A DNA stretch of 64,000 nt. Origin: Tigriopus japonicus. Taxonomy: Eukaryota; Arthropoda; Copepoda; Harpacticoida; Harpacticidae. The DNA is taken from assembly GCA_010645155.1 (NCBI GenBank), contig JAAGOF010000115.1, positions 372,001 to 436,000 of the forward strand. Reading direction: 5' to 3'. The translations under genes and the position numbers were made by a program. Below, in pieces: positions 36,470 to 49,220 of the stretch. The notes beneath the pieces are model-generated. The model worked only from the letters and a program-made list of their open reading frames with translations, was not told the DNA's origin and did not search any database. Numbering within the stretch: the stretch's first letter is position 1; the number at the start of each line of letters is the position of its first letter.

Positions 36470-39390
36470 AAGTGTCGTGCATCATCCTCGAGTCTACATT
36501 TAATGGAGACGATTTCTCAAGTTTCAGATTCGCTTTTCAATTCAAACTCTGGACCTGAGAGAGAGCTTTAAGTGAACCAGAAATTTCTCCACTCTCTTTC
36601 ACTGTCTCCATCCACTACATAGTAGATGTAGGGGAGCAAGGATAAGGAAAACGGGAACAAAAAAGTTTTCTCTCTGCCTTTTCGAAATCGGAATATCTAT
36701 AACTTGATCCAATCGGACAAAGCCAGAGAAGGACCGACAGAGTTGAGGGAAATTTATGCTTTCTCTCTCTCGTGGCATCGATCCGCTTTAGTGAACCACA
36801 TCGAGAGTAACCTTTGTAGTTTCTCATTGTCAAAGAGGGAACCGTTCCCTTGGTCCCATTAGACCCCCGTTTCAACCAATTTGAAGACATTTCCAGGTGG
36901 TGGTTAGCACCATGATTAAAACCTCAATATATTGGAGTGCACCAACGCTTGGAAGTGGGTTCCATTCCACTGCTCAAAACGGAACAGATCTTGATTTGAA
37001 GGCCGTCAGACAGAGAAGGCCTCTTTGAAAACTAACTGAAGCTATTGATGTTTACTTTCCATTGGATTGTTGGGGAAAACCACAATCTTTCCCCTCAGTC
37101 TCGCCATCTGGTATGTCTCGATCTTCGCCTCATTCTCTTTTTTCCAAGGCTCTACTTGTGTGAGATGGCTTTCATGGTCCAATTTTCCCAGTTCCAAAGA
37201 ATTGGGTAAGTTTCCACCTCTAATGCCTGCAAAATGGAAGCCAATAGTTTGATATAGTTGGTCGTTCCCAGGAGCTTAGTCCCGAGGCTTTTGTAGTTTA
37301 CAATAAAGTGATACGACGGCCACGTTGACGACGAGCTAATGCTTAAAACAAGGCCAGATAAATGGAAAATGGGAAAGTCTGAACCATTCAGGTCATATTT
37401 AGCCTTACCTCTTACTTATAATGGATCATAAAAAATCGCGTGAGATACATTCCGTTTCTTTCAGTTTGCTTGGGGAATCATTTGGCTTCTTTTCCGTGAG
37501 TACAAGTCCATTAAATATGACCTAATTGTTGTCAAGGGCAGCACAAGAATAATCAGAGTTGGGTCTTTACCCTTCTTACTAACCTATGTGATGTTATTTT
37601 CATGGTGTGCATGTCCATATATGGCAAACTCAAATTCCTTTTTTCAGAGATCCCTTGACGTTTGAAACTCGTAACGAAAAGGGGAAACGGGTTCAAATTG
37701 GAATGAAATCAAGATTTTCATGTGATAAAAGATATTGAAGTGTTGAAAAAAGGTTCATGAATTATTCACACATTTGGTAAAAGGAGAGGCAAAGCCCCCC
37801 ATCAATGAGGACAGAGAAAGAGAGAAAGAGCGAGAGAGTGAGCTCCATTCACATTTCAAATGAAAACATGTCATTTTGACATTTTGTTTTTCATCGAATG
37901 CCAAACTACGACACTCAGAGGTTCTAACCAGAAAATCGTTTTCCCATCACCATTGAGCATTTTCTTCCTCTTCTTTTTCGTTTTCTCCCAATCTTTCAGA
38001 AAGAGAGAGGGGGGAATGGTTGGCAGAGATGATTCTCTAGGGCATATTTCATTTCTAATTTCTGGCAATGAATTACATTAGGAACAAACAAATGAAGTTC
38101 AACAACTTTTGGTGGAATTACCAATGGAAACTCGTGGATCCCGCTATTTCAGTCTCAGAAGCGTGTCTGTGAGCTACGGCCTCTCTAATCCTGCTTGGTC
38201 ATATCTCATAAAGTTTTTGTTTTGTGGGCCAGGAAATGGGGAACTATCTTTATGTGCAACCAAAGGTCTGATTACTTTAGCCCATCCCGGGCTTTGGGGA
38301 ATTTGAAGGGGAAAAATCTGGGTCGCTTGAGCACGTAGTTCAGTGGTACAGTAAGCATTTTTGCGGTTAAAAAGCTCTCAATCTGGATCCTGGAATCGCC
38401 AAACATTTGGAAAAGGATGAGAAGGCTTTTGTCCCTTTTTTTTAGCCTTGATCTCGTTTCAAAAGAGGACAAGTGGGAGAGGATAACGGAGAATTTCCAC
38501 CTGGTTCCAATCTAGCCCCTGTTTCAAGCTTCAAGCCTCATTTCTTTATTGTTGGCTCCACACCATGTTTGGCTATGTAGATATGGAACCATCATATTTC
38601 CACATTCTTCCTGTTCCAATGCATTGGAGGGAACAGTTTCATTCGCTTCGTGGTATTCTCGCCCCTGAATTGGAACGACTAGGGAACACAGCAGCCAGTA
38701 GCTACAGCCTCGAATCAGCCTTCTAGGAAGCAAGCAAGGGTGCACGCGTTTTTATAGCCAAATGACCTCGGATATTCCATGAGCTTCAGGATGTCTCTTG
38801 AGACCTCAAACGGCCATATCCATTTTTCTTCCTCCTTGAAAAAACATACAGAACGCACCACTTCAAAACATAGACGCGTTTGGCAAAATAATGAAAAAAG
38901 AGAAGCACCGTGTACAAACCATAAAGCTTCAAAAAGCTTGCGCCAAGATTGGACCCATTGTGGAAAAACAGTGGCGGAACACGATCAGCTAATCTTACAT
39001 ATTAGAGGTCCGATAATTGTTGCTAAGTACATTTCATTTCATTCTGACATTGAGCTATTGTGTTCCCTTTCCTAGACACACCCGACTAACATGATTTAGT
39101 GTTTAAACTGGGAATGATCCCAGGTGTGTGAATTATTTATCCAGAGTCGCCGCCATGACTTCCTTCCGAATTGGAACTGGAAATGCCAGCCATGGCGAAG
39201 AGGTTATGAAGCTCAATTTTCCAGGGGACATGAATAATAAAGGTCTCTTTCCTTTACCTCCCCGAAGCCAAACTTGTCTCCCTGTCTTGTTCTTTTGGCC
39301 ATTGTCAGCTGTTGCAGGAACACATAGTGGTATGTTCCATTTACTAAGCGAAGGCAAGCATGTTCCAAAAAGACGATCCTGTCGTTTTTG
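36470..39390. other. No firm gene
   Basis: A donor-like GG|GTAAGT is at 37206 (+), without a clear exon. Purine-rich GAGA words lie at 37811-37842. Frames near 38779-39583 (+) lack coding bias. Confidence 0.45.
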
Positions 39391-39579
39391 CTACCTGTTA
39401 AAGCTTGCCGCATGTTTACCAAGTACACAGATAACAACAACACTTTTTGCGAGCTCCTCTAGAAGCCTTAAACCTGCAACATACAGTAAAGCGAATTCGC
39501 TAATATACGTGCCATTAAGGCTTTTTATGTTCAAGCAGGAACAAAGGGCGTCTGAGGTTTTGCTCAATTCGTCCTCAAC
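39391..39579 (-). CDS. Candidate terminal exon, 62 codons, unknown product
   Basis: The exon begins after a good acceptor (GGTTTGGGTTTGTCAG) in phase 0 and ends at an in-frame TAG. G at codon positions 1/2/3 is about 35/21/16 percent, a strong periodicity for so short a piece. The peptide starts VEDELSKTSD, has two nearby cysteines (CSC), then a mostly aliphatic stretch (LLEELAKSVVVICVL). GTAAAC near the end could instead act as a donor. The upstream exon was not identified: GTATGC at about 39631 would give a 52-nt intron, but the frame before it is short. Confidence 0.3.
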   Translation of the reverse strand, partial: VEDELSKTSDALCSCLNIKSLNGTYISEFALLYVAGLRLLEELAKSVVVICVLGKHAASFNR

Positions 39580-42311
39580 CTGACAAACCCAAACCAAAAA
39601 AATGCCCATAAAACCAAAATTCCAAGCATACGAATGCATGAGGTATGTAGATAACATAACTGTATTCTCTTTGAGGCAAAGGTCGAGCGTATTATCAACC
39701 TTCTACAAAAACGAGCGGAGAGAGTGGCTCGACCGATGGCGTGACATGATTCGGGAGCCTTTATTTAGCCCCAATATTCAATGACTATGACACAACACAC
39801 GTCTTTGGAAGAGTTTCTTTCCATGGATAGGAATAAGGACGAGGGTTATACATAGGATGTGGTTGCACGCCATTTTTGATTCGGCCTTGTCGAGAGAGCT
39901 CTCTTGATGAAGACTGTCAATTCTTTCTCCCTAAGGGCGTTCTTCTCTTTCCCCAAAATAATAGGGTTTCTCGGTTATGTGCCGGTGCTTTCAGCTTACA
40001 TTACGATGGATCACCTGGAAATTTATTGAAATGGGGACCTACCAGGAATTACGGGCAAGTTTCGTGGAGCGCACAGGAGACAGAAAGAGAGGGAAACTTT
40101 GAGCTAGGTAGGGGAACTTTCATACTCAAGATTTGGTCCATATATTCATTAGAGACTTGACTTTCCCCGGAAACTCGTTGGGCAGCACGCACGTATTGGT
40201 CTACTTCTTATGGTAAACGTACGTAGTATGTGGAACCTTGGAGAAGACGACGACGAAGACGACGACGACTTTGTGTGCAAAACGGGGGAAAAGTTATTCG
40301 GCAAAAAATGCCCATTTTGTTGGGCTCCTCGTGCTCGGTCTCGTTCTTCCACGACCTGTTTCTCCTTTTCCATTTGGGTTTGAATGTTCCCATATACCTT
40401 AGTAGGCGTAGTAGTAGTTCGCATACATACAACGCACCCACACACACTTTCCTTATCTGAAAATTGGAACCTGGATGGATCCACATAGCAATATCCCTAT
40501 GGAAAAGGATTTCAAATGGGCTGGTTCTTTGACTAGCCCATGCCATACCCAAAACCAAATGTCTTGGCTCCCTTTTTCGAGGAAAGAAGCAAAAGCCCGA
40601 AGTCGTCCCTCGCGTGGCTCTTGTAATAACAATTATACAAACAAGGCTTAGCTGGGATATAATGTAACGCAAGTGATGTTACCTTAGTTTTCGTTTTTTT
40701 CGTTTTTTTTTTGGAATCACACTACACACAAATTTACTTTCAATTATGTAAATTACGATAACACCAACTAAAACATTTCAGTGGAATCCGAATTAAACTT
40801 TGTTGTAATCCTGACTTTCGCCATTTGTTTTTACCATTTTATCATGTTTAGTTTGCGAAGTGGAGGACTGCGTGCTTTTTAGTTTGATCAAAGAATTAAA
40901 GCCGTCAAAATGTTGTCGTGTAGTTAGAAGAATCAACTGATCTCTAATTTCACGCTCTAAAAGAAACCAGACGTCTTGCAATATTCATAAACGCATTGAA
41001 AGAGAGTGAGTTGTCTAGAAAGTCATTGCTTTTTTGGGACATGCAAAATAAGAATGCCAAAATGGATCTCAGCTATTAGTTATTTAGGACCTGATTGGGT
41101 AAAGAAGTGAAAGACAAAGGTTTCAGGGCCTCGCTTAACCACACCATAATTGCTGTCTCATTATTTGTACTTGAGCAATATGTAATCAAACATTTACCTG
41201 ACCATTAATTTCTTATTCAAATGGGTTGCATTTTAATCGCAAGCAATCCGTTAATTGACTTACAAAATGTGTGTTCTATATCAGAAAAAGAATAATGGGG
41301 GAACAAAGCCGTTGCGGTGTGAAGTGTTTTTTTCTATTCTAAACAAAGCAAACCAATAAGTGATCAAAGGTTGGCAGTCTGATTGATCAACGAAAAATGA
41401 GAAAGTAAGCATAAAAAATGAGTGAATGGGAAGTTGCCAAAAAAAAAGTAAAAAAATGGTCGTTCTTTTTTTCCTTTCGTTAAAATTTTGATATATGATG
41501 CCAAAAACATCAACTTCGAGCAAACTAAACGTGCACAGTAAGAAGAAACAAGCAATGCCATAATTTTGGGTCGCATGTTAACGCACATAAGACCAACTTT
41601 GTCAAAGTACGATACTCAGCTCTGGTCTTACTACATTGCTGACCTCAAGTATACTTAACGTGAAATAAATTGCATAGGAACTGTACCGTGTATTTATATG
41701 AAGTATATAGGATTTGATTTACCTATACACACTTATCTATAAGAAAAGGAAAATCGCGTATTCACGCGATTTATCCTTCTACTGTGGTTTACTTTTACTC
41801 CCAAGAGCAACATGCATGTAACCTGATGTATTGCCAACATTTAAGGCATCACAACAAGGTCGATTGAGATCAGTGTTTCTACACAAACGCTTTATTTATG
41901 ATCAGGCGGCTTTTCTCAATAAAGCAATAAGGTAGTTAAGGCTCATTTTTCCAGCTAGCTCTGTATGAAATGGGTGCACTGCCCCTAATCTAAAGAGCAC
42001 AAGTGCAAACGAACGCTACACAAGCGCATCTTGAGTAGACTTCAAAAAATTCTGCCAGTGAGTATACTCATCCTTGGGGTTTGTTCAAATAATACGCATG
42101 TTAATACCAACCTAAGCTTAGAGAATAATCAAGTGAATACATAGTATACTAAACATCACGAATCAAACATGCATCCCTTTACTACGAGCTAAGCCATATG
42201 AAAAGACAAAAAAATTTGTTATATCTTTAAGTCAGCTGTTGAGCGCGTTTGGAAGCATAGTAGAAGCATATCTAGAACCAAACAAGCATTTGTGATGAAG
42301 TAGAAATAACC
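39580..42311. other. AT-rich island from about 40700, no supported gene
   Basis: A GAC/GAA-type trinucleotide tract is at 40242-40272. From 40700 the sequence is visibly AT-richer and lacks microsatellites. It contains the hairpin at 41746. Confidence 0.5.
41746..41778. repeat. Hairpin, 13-bp stem with one bulge
   Basis: AAATCGCG (41751-41758) pairs with CGCGATTT across a TATTCA loop. Five more pairs (AAGGA with TCCTT) continue after a single bulged A at 41773. It lies in an AT-rich stretch. Confidence 0.8.
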
Positions 42312-42548
42312 ATGTTCGATCAAGTTTTGTTACACAAGCTGGGATTTAAAAACTCAACTAATATGGCGAAACTTGATGGAGCAAAGTTATTTTTACTCCG
42401 TCTCATATGCTTCTTTTATGCTTCTTCTATGATTCTAGATATGCTTCTAATACTTGCAAACTACCTCAACAACCGACCTCTCTTTAGCAAAAGGAGTGAG
42501 AAAATGAAAAAAAATGAAAAAATGATTCCATCTCAGTCTACTTTTTAG
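42312..42548 (+). CDS. Small ORF, 78 residues, one predicted membrane span
   Basis: ATG at 42312 starts a frame ending in TAG. Residues about 26-50 (from LFLLRLICFFYAS on) are strongly hydrophobic and could span a membrane. The tail after it is basic (KRSEKMKKNEK). It lies in an AT-rich island where A/T-rich codons give such patterns by chance, and the TATGCTTCT word is repeated inside. Low confidence. Confidence 0.2.
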   Translation: MFDQVLLHKLGFKNSTNMAKLDGAKLFLLRLICFFYASSMILDMLLILANYLNNRPLFSKRSEKMKKNEKMIPSQSTF

Positions 42549-42931
42549 TGTCTCTTGACTTAATAAAGCGTAACCCCGATCTTGGCCTTTCAACGAAGAA
42601 AAAAACTAAGTTGATCCTTAAAGTTAACGCCTTTTTTCCATCGTGGCAAGTTTGATCCAGTTCGAATCCCTCCGAAAATTATGGCCTGTTCCATCGAAAA
42701 AGACCAATAAACTTACTTGCTCAAACGAACTTGACGAATGTCAAAACTAAAAAAATTACCACGAATGGTTGGGGATACTAATGTGGAACTTTTTAGAGCG
42801 GAGAGGCTCGTTTTGTTTCTTTTTGTTGCACAATTTCCACCCTTCTTTCCTTCTCTCTTGTCCTCTTCTCGAAATGGTCGAGGGACAATGAATGAACTTC
42901 TCGTCGTTTTCATTCTCCTTTTCGTTTTTCT

Positions 42932-42955
42932 CGGTGGTCCATTCGTGGACCACTG
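42932..42955. repeat. Hairpin with TTCG tetraloop
   Basis: GTGGTCCA and TGGACCAC flank TTCG. A G.T and a C-G pair extend the stem to 10 bp. It lies 40 bp beyond the stop of the lysine-rich minus-strand ORF ending at 42995, so it could fall in that gene's 3' region. Confidence 0.8.
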
Positions 42956-42994
42956 CAACTTTGGACCAAGAGCTTAGTAACAAATTAAACCTTT

Positions 42995-43309
42995 TTAGTG
43001 TGTTTTCAATGTCATAACTGAGGCTTTAGGACTTGACGTTTTTTCTGCTTTTGGAAGCGACATCACTGATATCTTGAGTCCATTTGCCAAGTGGTCCACT
43101 TTTTGCCTTTCAATGACCCCTTTTCTAGTGGTATTGGCCTTCAGCCTTTTGGTCCGCTTCATTCCCTTCAAGTTCTTCTTGTTCAAATGAGAAATGTCAA
43201 ATTGAATTTTTGGTTTCATCGATAACGGCTTGCTACTCTCTGTGGACACTAGTTCCCCCAAACACTTCAAATTCTCGTGGTTCCCATTGATCGTAAATAC
43301 CGCCAACAT
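42995..43309 (-). CDS. Lysine-rich 104-residue ORF, possible last exon
   Basis: ATG at 43309 opens a frame ending in TAA at 42995. An in-frame TAG lies just upstream within AAATTCTAG, which could also be a splice acceptor. About two thirds of codons begin with a purine, as expected for coding sequence. The protein is basic and lysine-rich, with a central KRTKRLK cluster that would suit a nuclear or nucleic-acid-binding protein; that role is only an inference. An ATG-started 48-codon frame about 50 bp upstream on the same strand (start near 43496) might be an earlier exon, but no consensus donor joins them. A perfect 18-bp palindrome lies at 43565-43582. Confidence 0.32.
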   Translation of the reverse strand: MLAVFTINGNHENLKCLGELVSTESSKPLSMKPKIQFDISHLNKKNLKGMKRTKRLKANTTRKGVIERQKVDHLANGLKISVMSLPKAEKTSSPKASVMTLKTH

Positions 43310-43564
43310 AAGGTGTTCCTAGAATTTCAGCGAACTTCAACGTGGATAAATCAAGGCCAAAATATAAAAGAAGCGGGTTTAACTCGACCAGAGAATGGCC
43401 TTTCTTGGATCCAAACCGTTGATGGAACCAATTTGAAATCAATTTCCAATGGTCCCGATCCAGCTTGTGGACGGACCCTATTTTTCTCGCTTTTCATCCC
43501 AAATTGATTGAAACGACAAGTGGGCGGTCTCTCATTTCGCCTTCAGTGTTGCTACTGTGGACGG

Positions 43565-43582
43565 ACAAATTTCGAAATTTGT
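43565..43582. repeat. Perfect 18-bp palindrome
   Basis: ACAAATTTC followed by its exact complement, with no spacer. A related CGAAATTTG word recurs near 43631. Confidence 0.85.
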
Positions 43583-44480
43583 TCAACTTAATCTATTGCT
43601 GAAAGCCAGCCAATTCCACGTTTGACTCGTTCGAAATTTGATTTCGAGACACAATTCCGGAAAAAAGACTGAATGGACGCGGCAAAATCGGGAAAAAAAC
43701 GACGGTAGCTAAAGAAGAGTCAGGATTTAAAAGAAACAAAAAAGAAGCTTCCGAGGAAAAGTGAATTTGGATTGCTTGGTTCTCATACGGTTTTCAATAA
43801 CAAGACTCGTGCACTTATTGAAATTGCATTTCATTTGGATTTGAAATGGACCTGAGTGACTCTGTATGTGTATGCGAGTATGTTCATGTCAAATATTTGC
43901 AACTCACTGTCTCGTATACAATCTCCGTACAATATGTATACTCTGTATGTAGTACTGTACAGTATCAAGAAAGGATCGGACGATAATTACTAAATCCCAG
44001 TTCATTTCGGCGAAGTAATTGTAGGGTTTGGAAGTCAAGAGGGAGAAAAAATGGCAAACCTTGAAGTCAATGGAAACCATTTTTCATTTTCACGCCAAGA
44101 CCCCCAGTCACATATGGTCATAACCTGATTCTCAAACATCCGCCTCTATTACATTGACCAAAAACACACTTCCAGCCAAATACGAGAATTTTGATTACTT
44201 TCCATCATCTATTTCCTCTTTCACGTCGGTTAGCGATAAGCGTGGAATACGTTTGTAGTACCTACATAAAGAGAGGAGCCCTTTCTTTGAACTGAGGGCA
44301 GAAGCAGCAGCAGCACCACATTTTGGAGGGCTCTTCTTTCGAGGGTGTGAAACCATAACATATCGTGATGCAATTCATCTAAGAAGGCTTAAACTCTTCT
44401 CTCCCCCTTCTCTCTCTCTCTCTCTTATACTCACACACATAAAAACGTGAAAGAGTTCAGTGCTCTGGGGATGAAGCTTT

Positions 44481-44523
44481 GGATGGATGGTTGGTTGGTT
44501 GGTTGGATGGATGGATGGATGGC
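44481..44523. repeat. GGAT/GGTT compound microsatellite
   Basis: GGAT units, then GGTT, then GGAT. A CT run lies just upstream at 44408-44425. Confidence 0.95.
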
Positions 44524-47230
44524 ATGGCTATTGGTAGATGGTGGTTGGTGGTACTTATTTCGAGACTGGGTTTTAAGAGAACGACTCGTTTTTGACACTA
44601 CCTCGTCGTCTTGCAGTGGTGAATTCGAAAAGTTGTTGGAATGGGTTGGTTGTAATACGTACGGTGTTCGAGTTGGTTATTGTGGGTTTTGGCCCGATTC
44701 CTCTTCGCTCTCTAGCTCTCTTTCCTTGAGCCAAAGTCATCGATTTTTTGTTCCTATCCATGAGGCTCTGCAACATAAATTCATTAATCATTTTTTTGCC
44801 AGAGTATATTTTTATTTTGCTGTCGCAGCGCTTTGTTGAATCTGATGGAAAGGGCTTATAGACTGGCTGCTTGGTAACCATCCATGGAATATTGTGACTT
44901 TGGATTCATCAACAACCAACGAGAACTTGGGGATGTGAAGGAAGCATGATCAAGTGCATATACAACACTCACAAAACGATCAATGAAGACCCGTAACTTG
45001 ACCGTGGTTGTAACATAGCGATCTCTATTGCCACTTCAGTTAAACAATATTTGACTTGTCAATCTTCCTTCCTTGAGCACGAACTGAAGGAACATTCTTC
45101 TTGAAAGCCTTTTTGGATCACCTATGTTCCCATTTCCTAATTTTTTACTGCCCCGACTCCTTCCCTTTTACAATAACATTAGAGTTCTCTGACACGGCCA
45201 AGCTACACGTGTACGAAGAAGGCCTCGTAAAACGACGTTCCAAGTCATGCTTGAACCTTTGTTCAAAAGTACAGCTTGCCCTATAGTACGTATTGACAGA
45301 GAAGATAAGAGCAATTGCCGTTCATGAACCGAGCGAGATCTGGTTCAAACTAAACGACGAACGAAAGTACTTGTAAAGGGCTTTCCTATGAAATTAGAGG
45401 TCGTGGATTCAGGGAGGTTGTTGTATCATGCTACCACCTCTTCTTGTCTGTGGCCACTGACTGTGGCTGATACCCATGTCCGTGGCCTCCATTTGCGGTC
45501 CTCCAATATTGGTCGAGGCCAAAAGTTGAAGAGGGAACCAAGTTCCTTGTTCTTTCCAGAAACGACTCGTGTCTCAGTGTTGCCGATTGAGCATTTGTAC
45601 TTGGAAATGAGTGGGTTCACGGTTCCACATCATATGTGAAAAGGTGGCATTTCATTGACTGAGAACCAATCGGTAGAGATGTTGATAAATGTAAATCAGC
45701 CTTAAACGTGGATTCAAAAGATGTGTGACCGTTTGAATCAAGTCAATAATAGCAACCCTGCCAGAGTGGTTGGCCAATGAAGAATAGGAGTGAGAGGAGA
45801 AAAAGAACAAAAAGAGAACAAAAAAGATCCAATACAAAATGGAACAGAATTGGAAACCCCTGAGAATGAAGACCCCGTGTTAGGGAGTCAAAAATACCAC
45901 TTAACTATGTTCCTTGGACCAATCCCAAAAACAGCAACTAAAGCCCTGGATCTTTACTCAAAGCAGGCCCATTTCCTATATGGATCATACTCCAAGAAAC
46001 CCTTTTTTCTTTTCCAGAGAGTTTCTTCCGTATGTGCTTACGATTTATGTACTCATTCTAGGTCCATGCCGTATGAATGAGAAAGACTGACCAAGACCAA
46101 CTGGAACCAATGGATTATAATGGAATCCCTAACAAGTCAGGTCAAGGTGACAACCCGGGTCTATTTACCGAGAACAAACATGTTTGGCCGCTCTGTTCTT
46201 CTTTTCTGTTTTATAGTGTGCCTCTCCAACAACGCAATGTCCAATTTCGATGATTAAAGAGTCGAATCAATATTTATAAGCCTGCCATTGAACACCCATG
46301 GAACGTAATAAATTGACGAACGAGGGGAGAACACTTTATAATGCTCGATTAGGGCTCCAACTGCTGGGAGCAGTCGTGAAAGTTTACCTAACAACTAACT
46401 AGTGGTCGATAGTAAAAAAGTACGCTTTTAAAATATCTGCCCTTGCACTGTTGAATCAAGGCTAGAAGTTTTGTATGTTTATGACTCGCTTCAAACTCGA
46501 CCGACACAACCAAGGTGAGCACAACCCACGACCAAATCCCAAAACAGGCATCCAATTTCAAAAACTCCTCCTCTCAAGATCTTTGTTCCATGCTTTTCCT
46601 TTTCCAGCCTCTTTGATCGTGTGACTTCTTTGGCGTGAGTCGATTCGTTTCCACGAGCTAGGTATTACGTGGCTGCCAGTCTACTTGTCACATGGTGTTT
46701 ACTAGTGAATCAATCAAATCATGGAGTATCGGGATTAAGACTGAGAACTTCCCGCCAAAGAACTCAGACGCGAGAAGGATCAACATGGAACAGCCTCTAA
46801 TGCAATTCAGGATCAAGCTCAAGAAAACCCACCGACGACTTCATGACTTGAAGCATTGGTTTTCGAGACTGACTTCTTCATCAGCTCTGAGTTTCTCTTG
46901 CTCGTTCGTGGTGGCTCAAGAGGTCCTTGAAACAATAGCTTATCTTTACAGTCGAACGAGATAGTGTTCCAGGTTTCATGGACCATAAAAGAGTCTTCCA
47001 TGAGGATCCGTTTGCAATCCGAACCAAGTTTTTAGCCCTGCAAATGAGGTAGTTGGCTGAAACTAGCTAAAACGAAAACCTGGAGAGTGAGAATGGGAGA
47101 GAAAGCTATCGAAACCAACCACCAACAAAGTATGAGAAGACGAAGATGGAAAATGAGGGTCAGAATCAAGTTTCCATTTGTTCCCAAAGTTGGATGATAG
47201 AGTAGATATATGAGTTTCTGTCTGATGTAT

Positions 47231-47251
47231 TGGAACATATGAACTGTTCCA
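47231..47251. repeat. Inverted pair of the TGTTCCA word
   Basis: TGGAACA, a 7-nt spacer, then TGTTCCA. Confidence 0.8.
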
Positions 47252-47991
47252 GAAGGAAGGTCCGTCGAACTTCCGTTGCACTTTCCAATCCCCGGAAAGG
47301 CGATTTTCAAGTCCAATTTCCAAGAACTTGAACAAACCATCGAGCCGACCCGATTGGGCTCATTCAATCTGTCTTGAAAGTGGATCACTCCCATCCAATA
47401 TGTAGCGGATAATCTTGAGGAGTATCTTGTTTACTGAGGATATGATTGTTCTTTTAAAAGGAGATATGCTCGGTTGTGTCTTTGATCCGGAAACTCCGAG
47501 AGACGTCAATCTACTCACATCGTGTCTATTTGCTGTGAATGCGGTGAACAACTAGAACAGTACATGTACTCATCTCCTCGACGACATGTTCCACTTTTCC
47601 ATTTCTGAAGGATGATGCATATTCAGGTCATTTTTCATCATGTAATATTTCCTGACTGGATATTGCATCAAGACGAACCTTTGTTGACCCTTCTCACGCT
47701 CAAGTTTTCCGCAGCTTTGCAATATGGAGAGGAGCTTTAAACCCCCCAAAATAGCCCTTAAACTTAACGACCTGTTCCTTGTACAGATGTTTTTTCATTA
47801 TCATTTCAATTTAGTAGTGTTTTAGTATGATACGGCTACTAGGAACAATGGACTAGGTCGCTAACGGGAGGTCGATTGTCGGATTCGGATTCGGAGGCTG
47901 TGAAGGATCTGAATCGAGAGCAGGCTATAAGATCTGATTCTTGACGATGATTGCTCATGTGAGCACAATATATTCAGGATCTTGTCCATCC

Positions 47992-48009
47992 ATGTGTGTG
48001 TGTGTGTGC
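47992..48009. repeat. (GT)n microsatellite
   Basis: GT run of about 17 bp. Confidence 0.85.
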
Positions 48010-48754
48010 GTGGTTGGTTGTACTCTATGTACTTGACTGTGGGTGTGGGTGTGCTAGTTGGCGTGAGTTGCGGACCAGGTCTGTTTGTTCCCCCAGATCC
48101 AATTTGCCTCGGGGGAAGATGATCTCCTTTTGCCTTGTGGTTCTTGGTCTTCCTCTTGGTCTTCTTCCACGGTTGCTATAGTAGTAAAAGTGAGTCTGCT
48201 TCTTCATCTGTCTGTTGGAAAGATCTGGGTTGGGTGGTATGCATGTGTGTTTGCTCGCTTGGATTTTTTGGTGAATGGGTTACAAAGCACCCGCGATGAC
48301 CAACGTGAAGACGGACGAGGAGTCTTGAAGGGAGCCCCTCTGTCCGAACTTGTCACTTTCTGAGACCAGAGACTCGAGCATTGGTTGGCATGGCCACGGA
48401 ATATTGTTCCTCAGCTTGACATGTCAGAAACTTGGCCGTAAGAGTCTCGATTTGGTGTGGATAACCAAAGATCGAGCTAGCATTCATCGGGGAGAGGGAA
48501 CAAAAACTTACTTTGGACAGGCCAATATGGGCAGGCATCCTCCTTCTCCAAGAGATGAAGAAACTCCATCTTTCCATTTCGTAATTGAATGGTCCGTCCT
48601 CTGTAATACCCTCATCCCATCAACCAATTCAAGTTCGGTGGGAAACTTGGGCGATAAGAGTAAGTTGTCGTAAACCAACCTTTGAGCAAATCACATTTGA
48701 ATTCCCCGCCACTTTTCCGCTTCGGCTTCCTCCCAAAGACGTCAGAATCAGTGC

Positions 48755-48787
48755 TGAAGAAGAAGAAGAAGAAGAAGAAGAAGAAGA
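48755..48787. repeat. (GAA)n microsatellite
   Basis: Eleven GAA units. They give poly-Glu or poly-Phe in overlapping frames of both strands, which lengthens spurious ORFs here. Confidence 0.95.
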
Positions 48788-49220
48788 GAGGAACAAGAAG
48801 TTTTCTTTTCCCCGATTCGAAACTTTCGAATCTGGCAATGGCTTTGTGGTTGTCGAGCCTAAGCATTATGGAATTGGAATAAGCTATTTTGAACGAAAAC
48901 TGACGACCTCGCCTCGCCTCCTCTTGCCCTCCCCCCTCCCACGTTCTCCAGGGAGAATGAGTACATTTCTCCTGAATTTCCTTTCCCTTCGTGGTCCCCT
49001 TGGCTCCCGTCTTACAGCGTATATCAAGTAGTGGAACACCCATCAGGCCATCACCCCTTGGTTAGTCGTCCCTCTGTGAACACTATATGCTTAGCAAACA
49101 TATAAACATTGTGAGAGGTCTTTTCCTGAGGTTGATGGCCCCCTTTTTGCCCCTGGTATGATGGAAAACGTCCTCTTTCCAGATTGCCTCCTCATTCTCC
49201 TGCCCCTAAAGCTTGATGAT

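Noticed and set aside
39602..39784. Plus frame with RYVDN, resembling the reverse-transcriptase YVDD motif
   Set aside because: The second Asp is missing and no other reverse-transcriptase motif lies around it.
48585..49043. Long frames on both strands
   Set aside because: Both are lengthened by the GAA repeat, which encodes Glu on one strand and Phe on the other.
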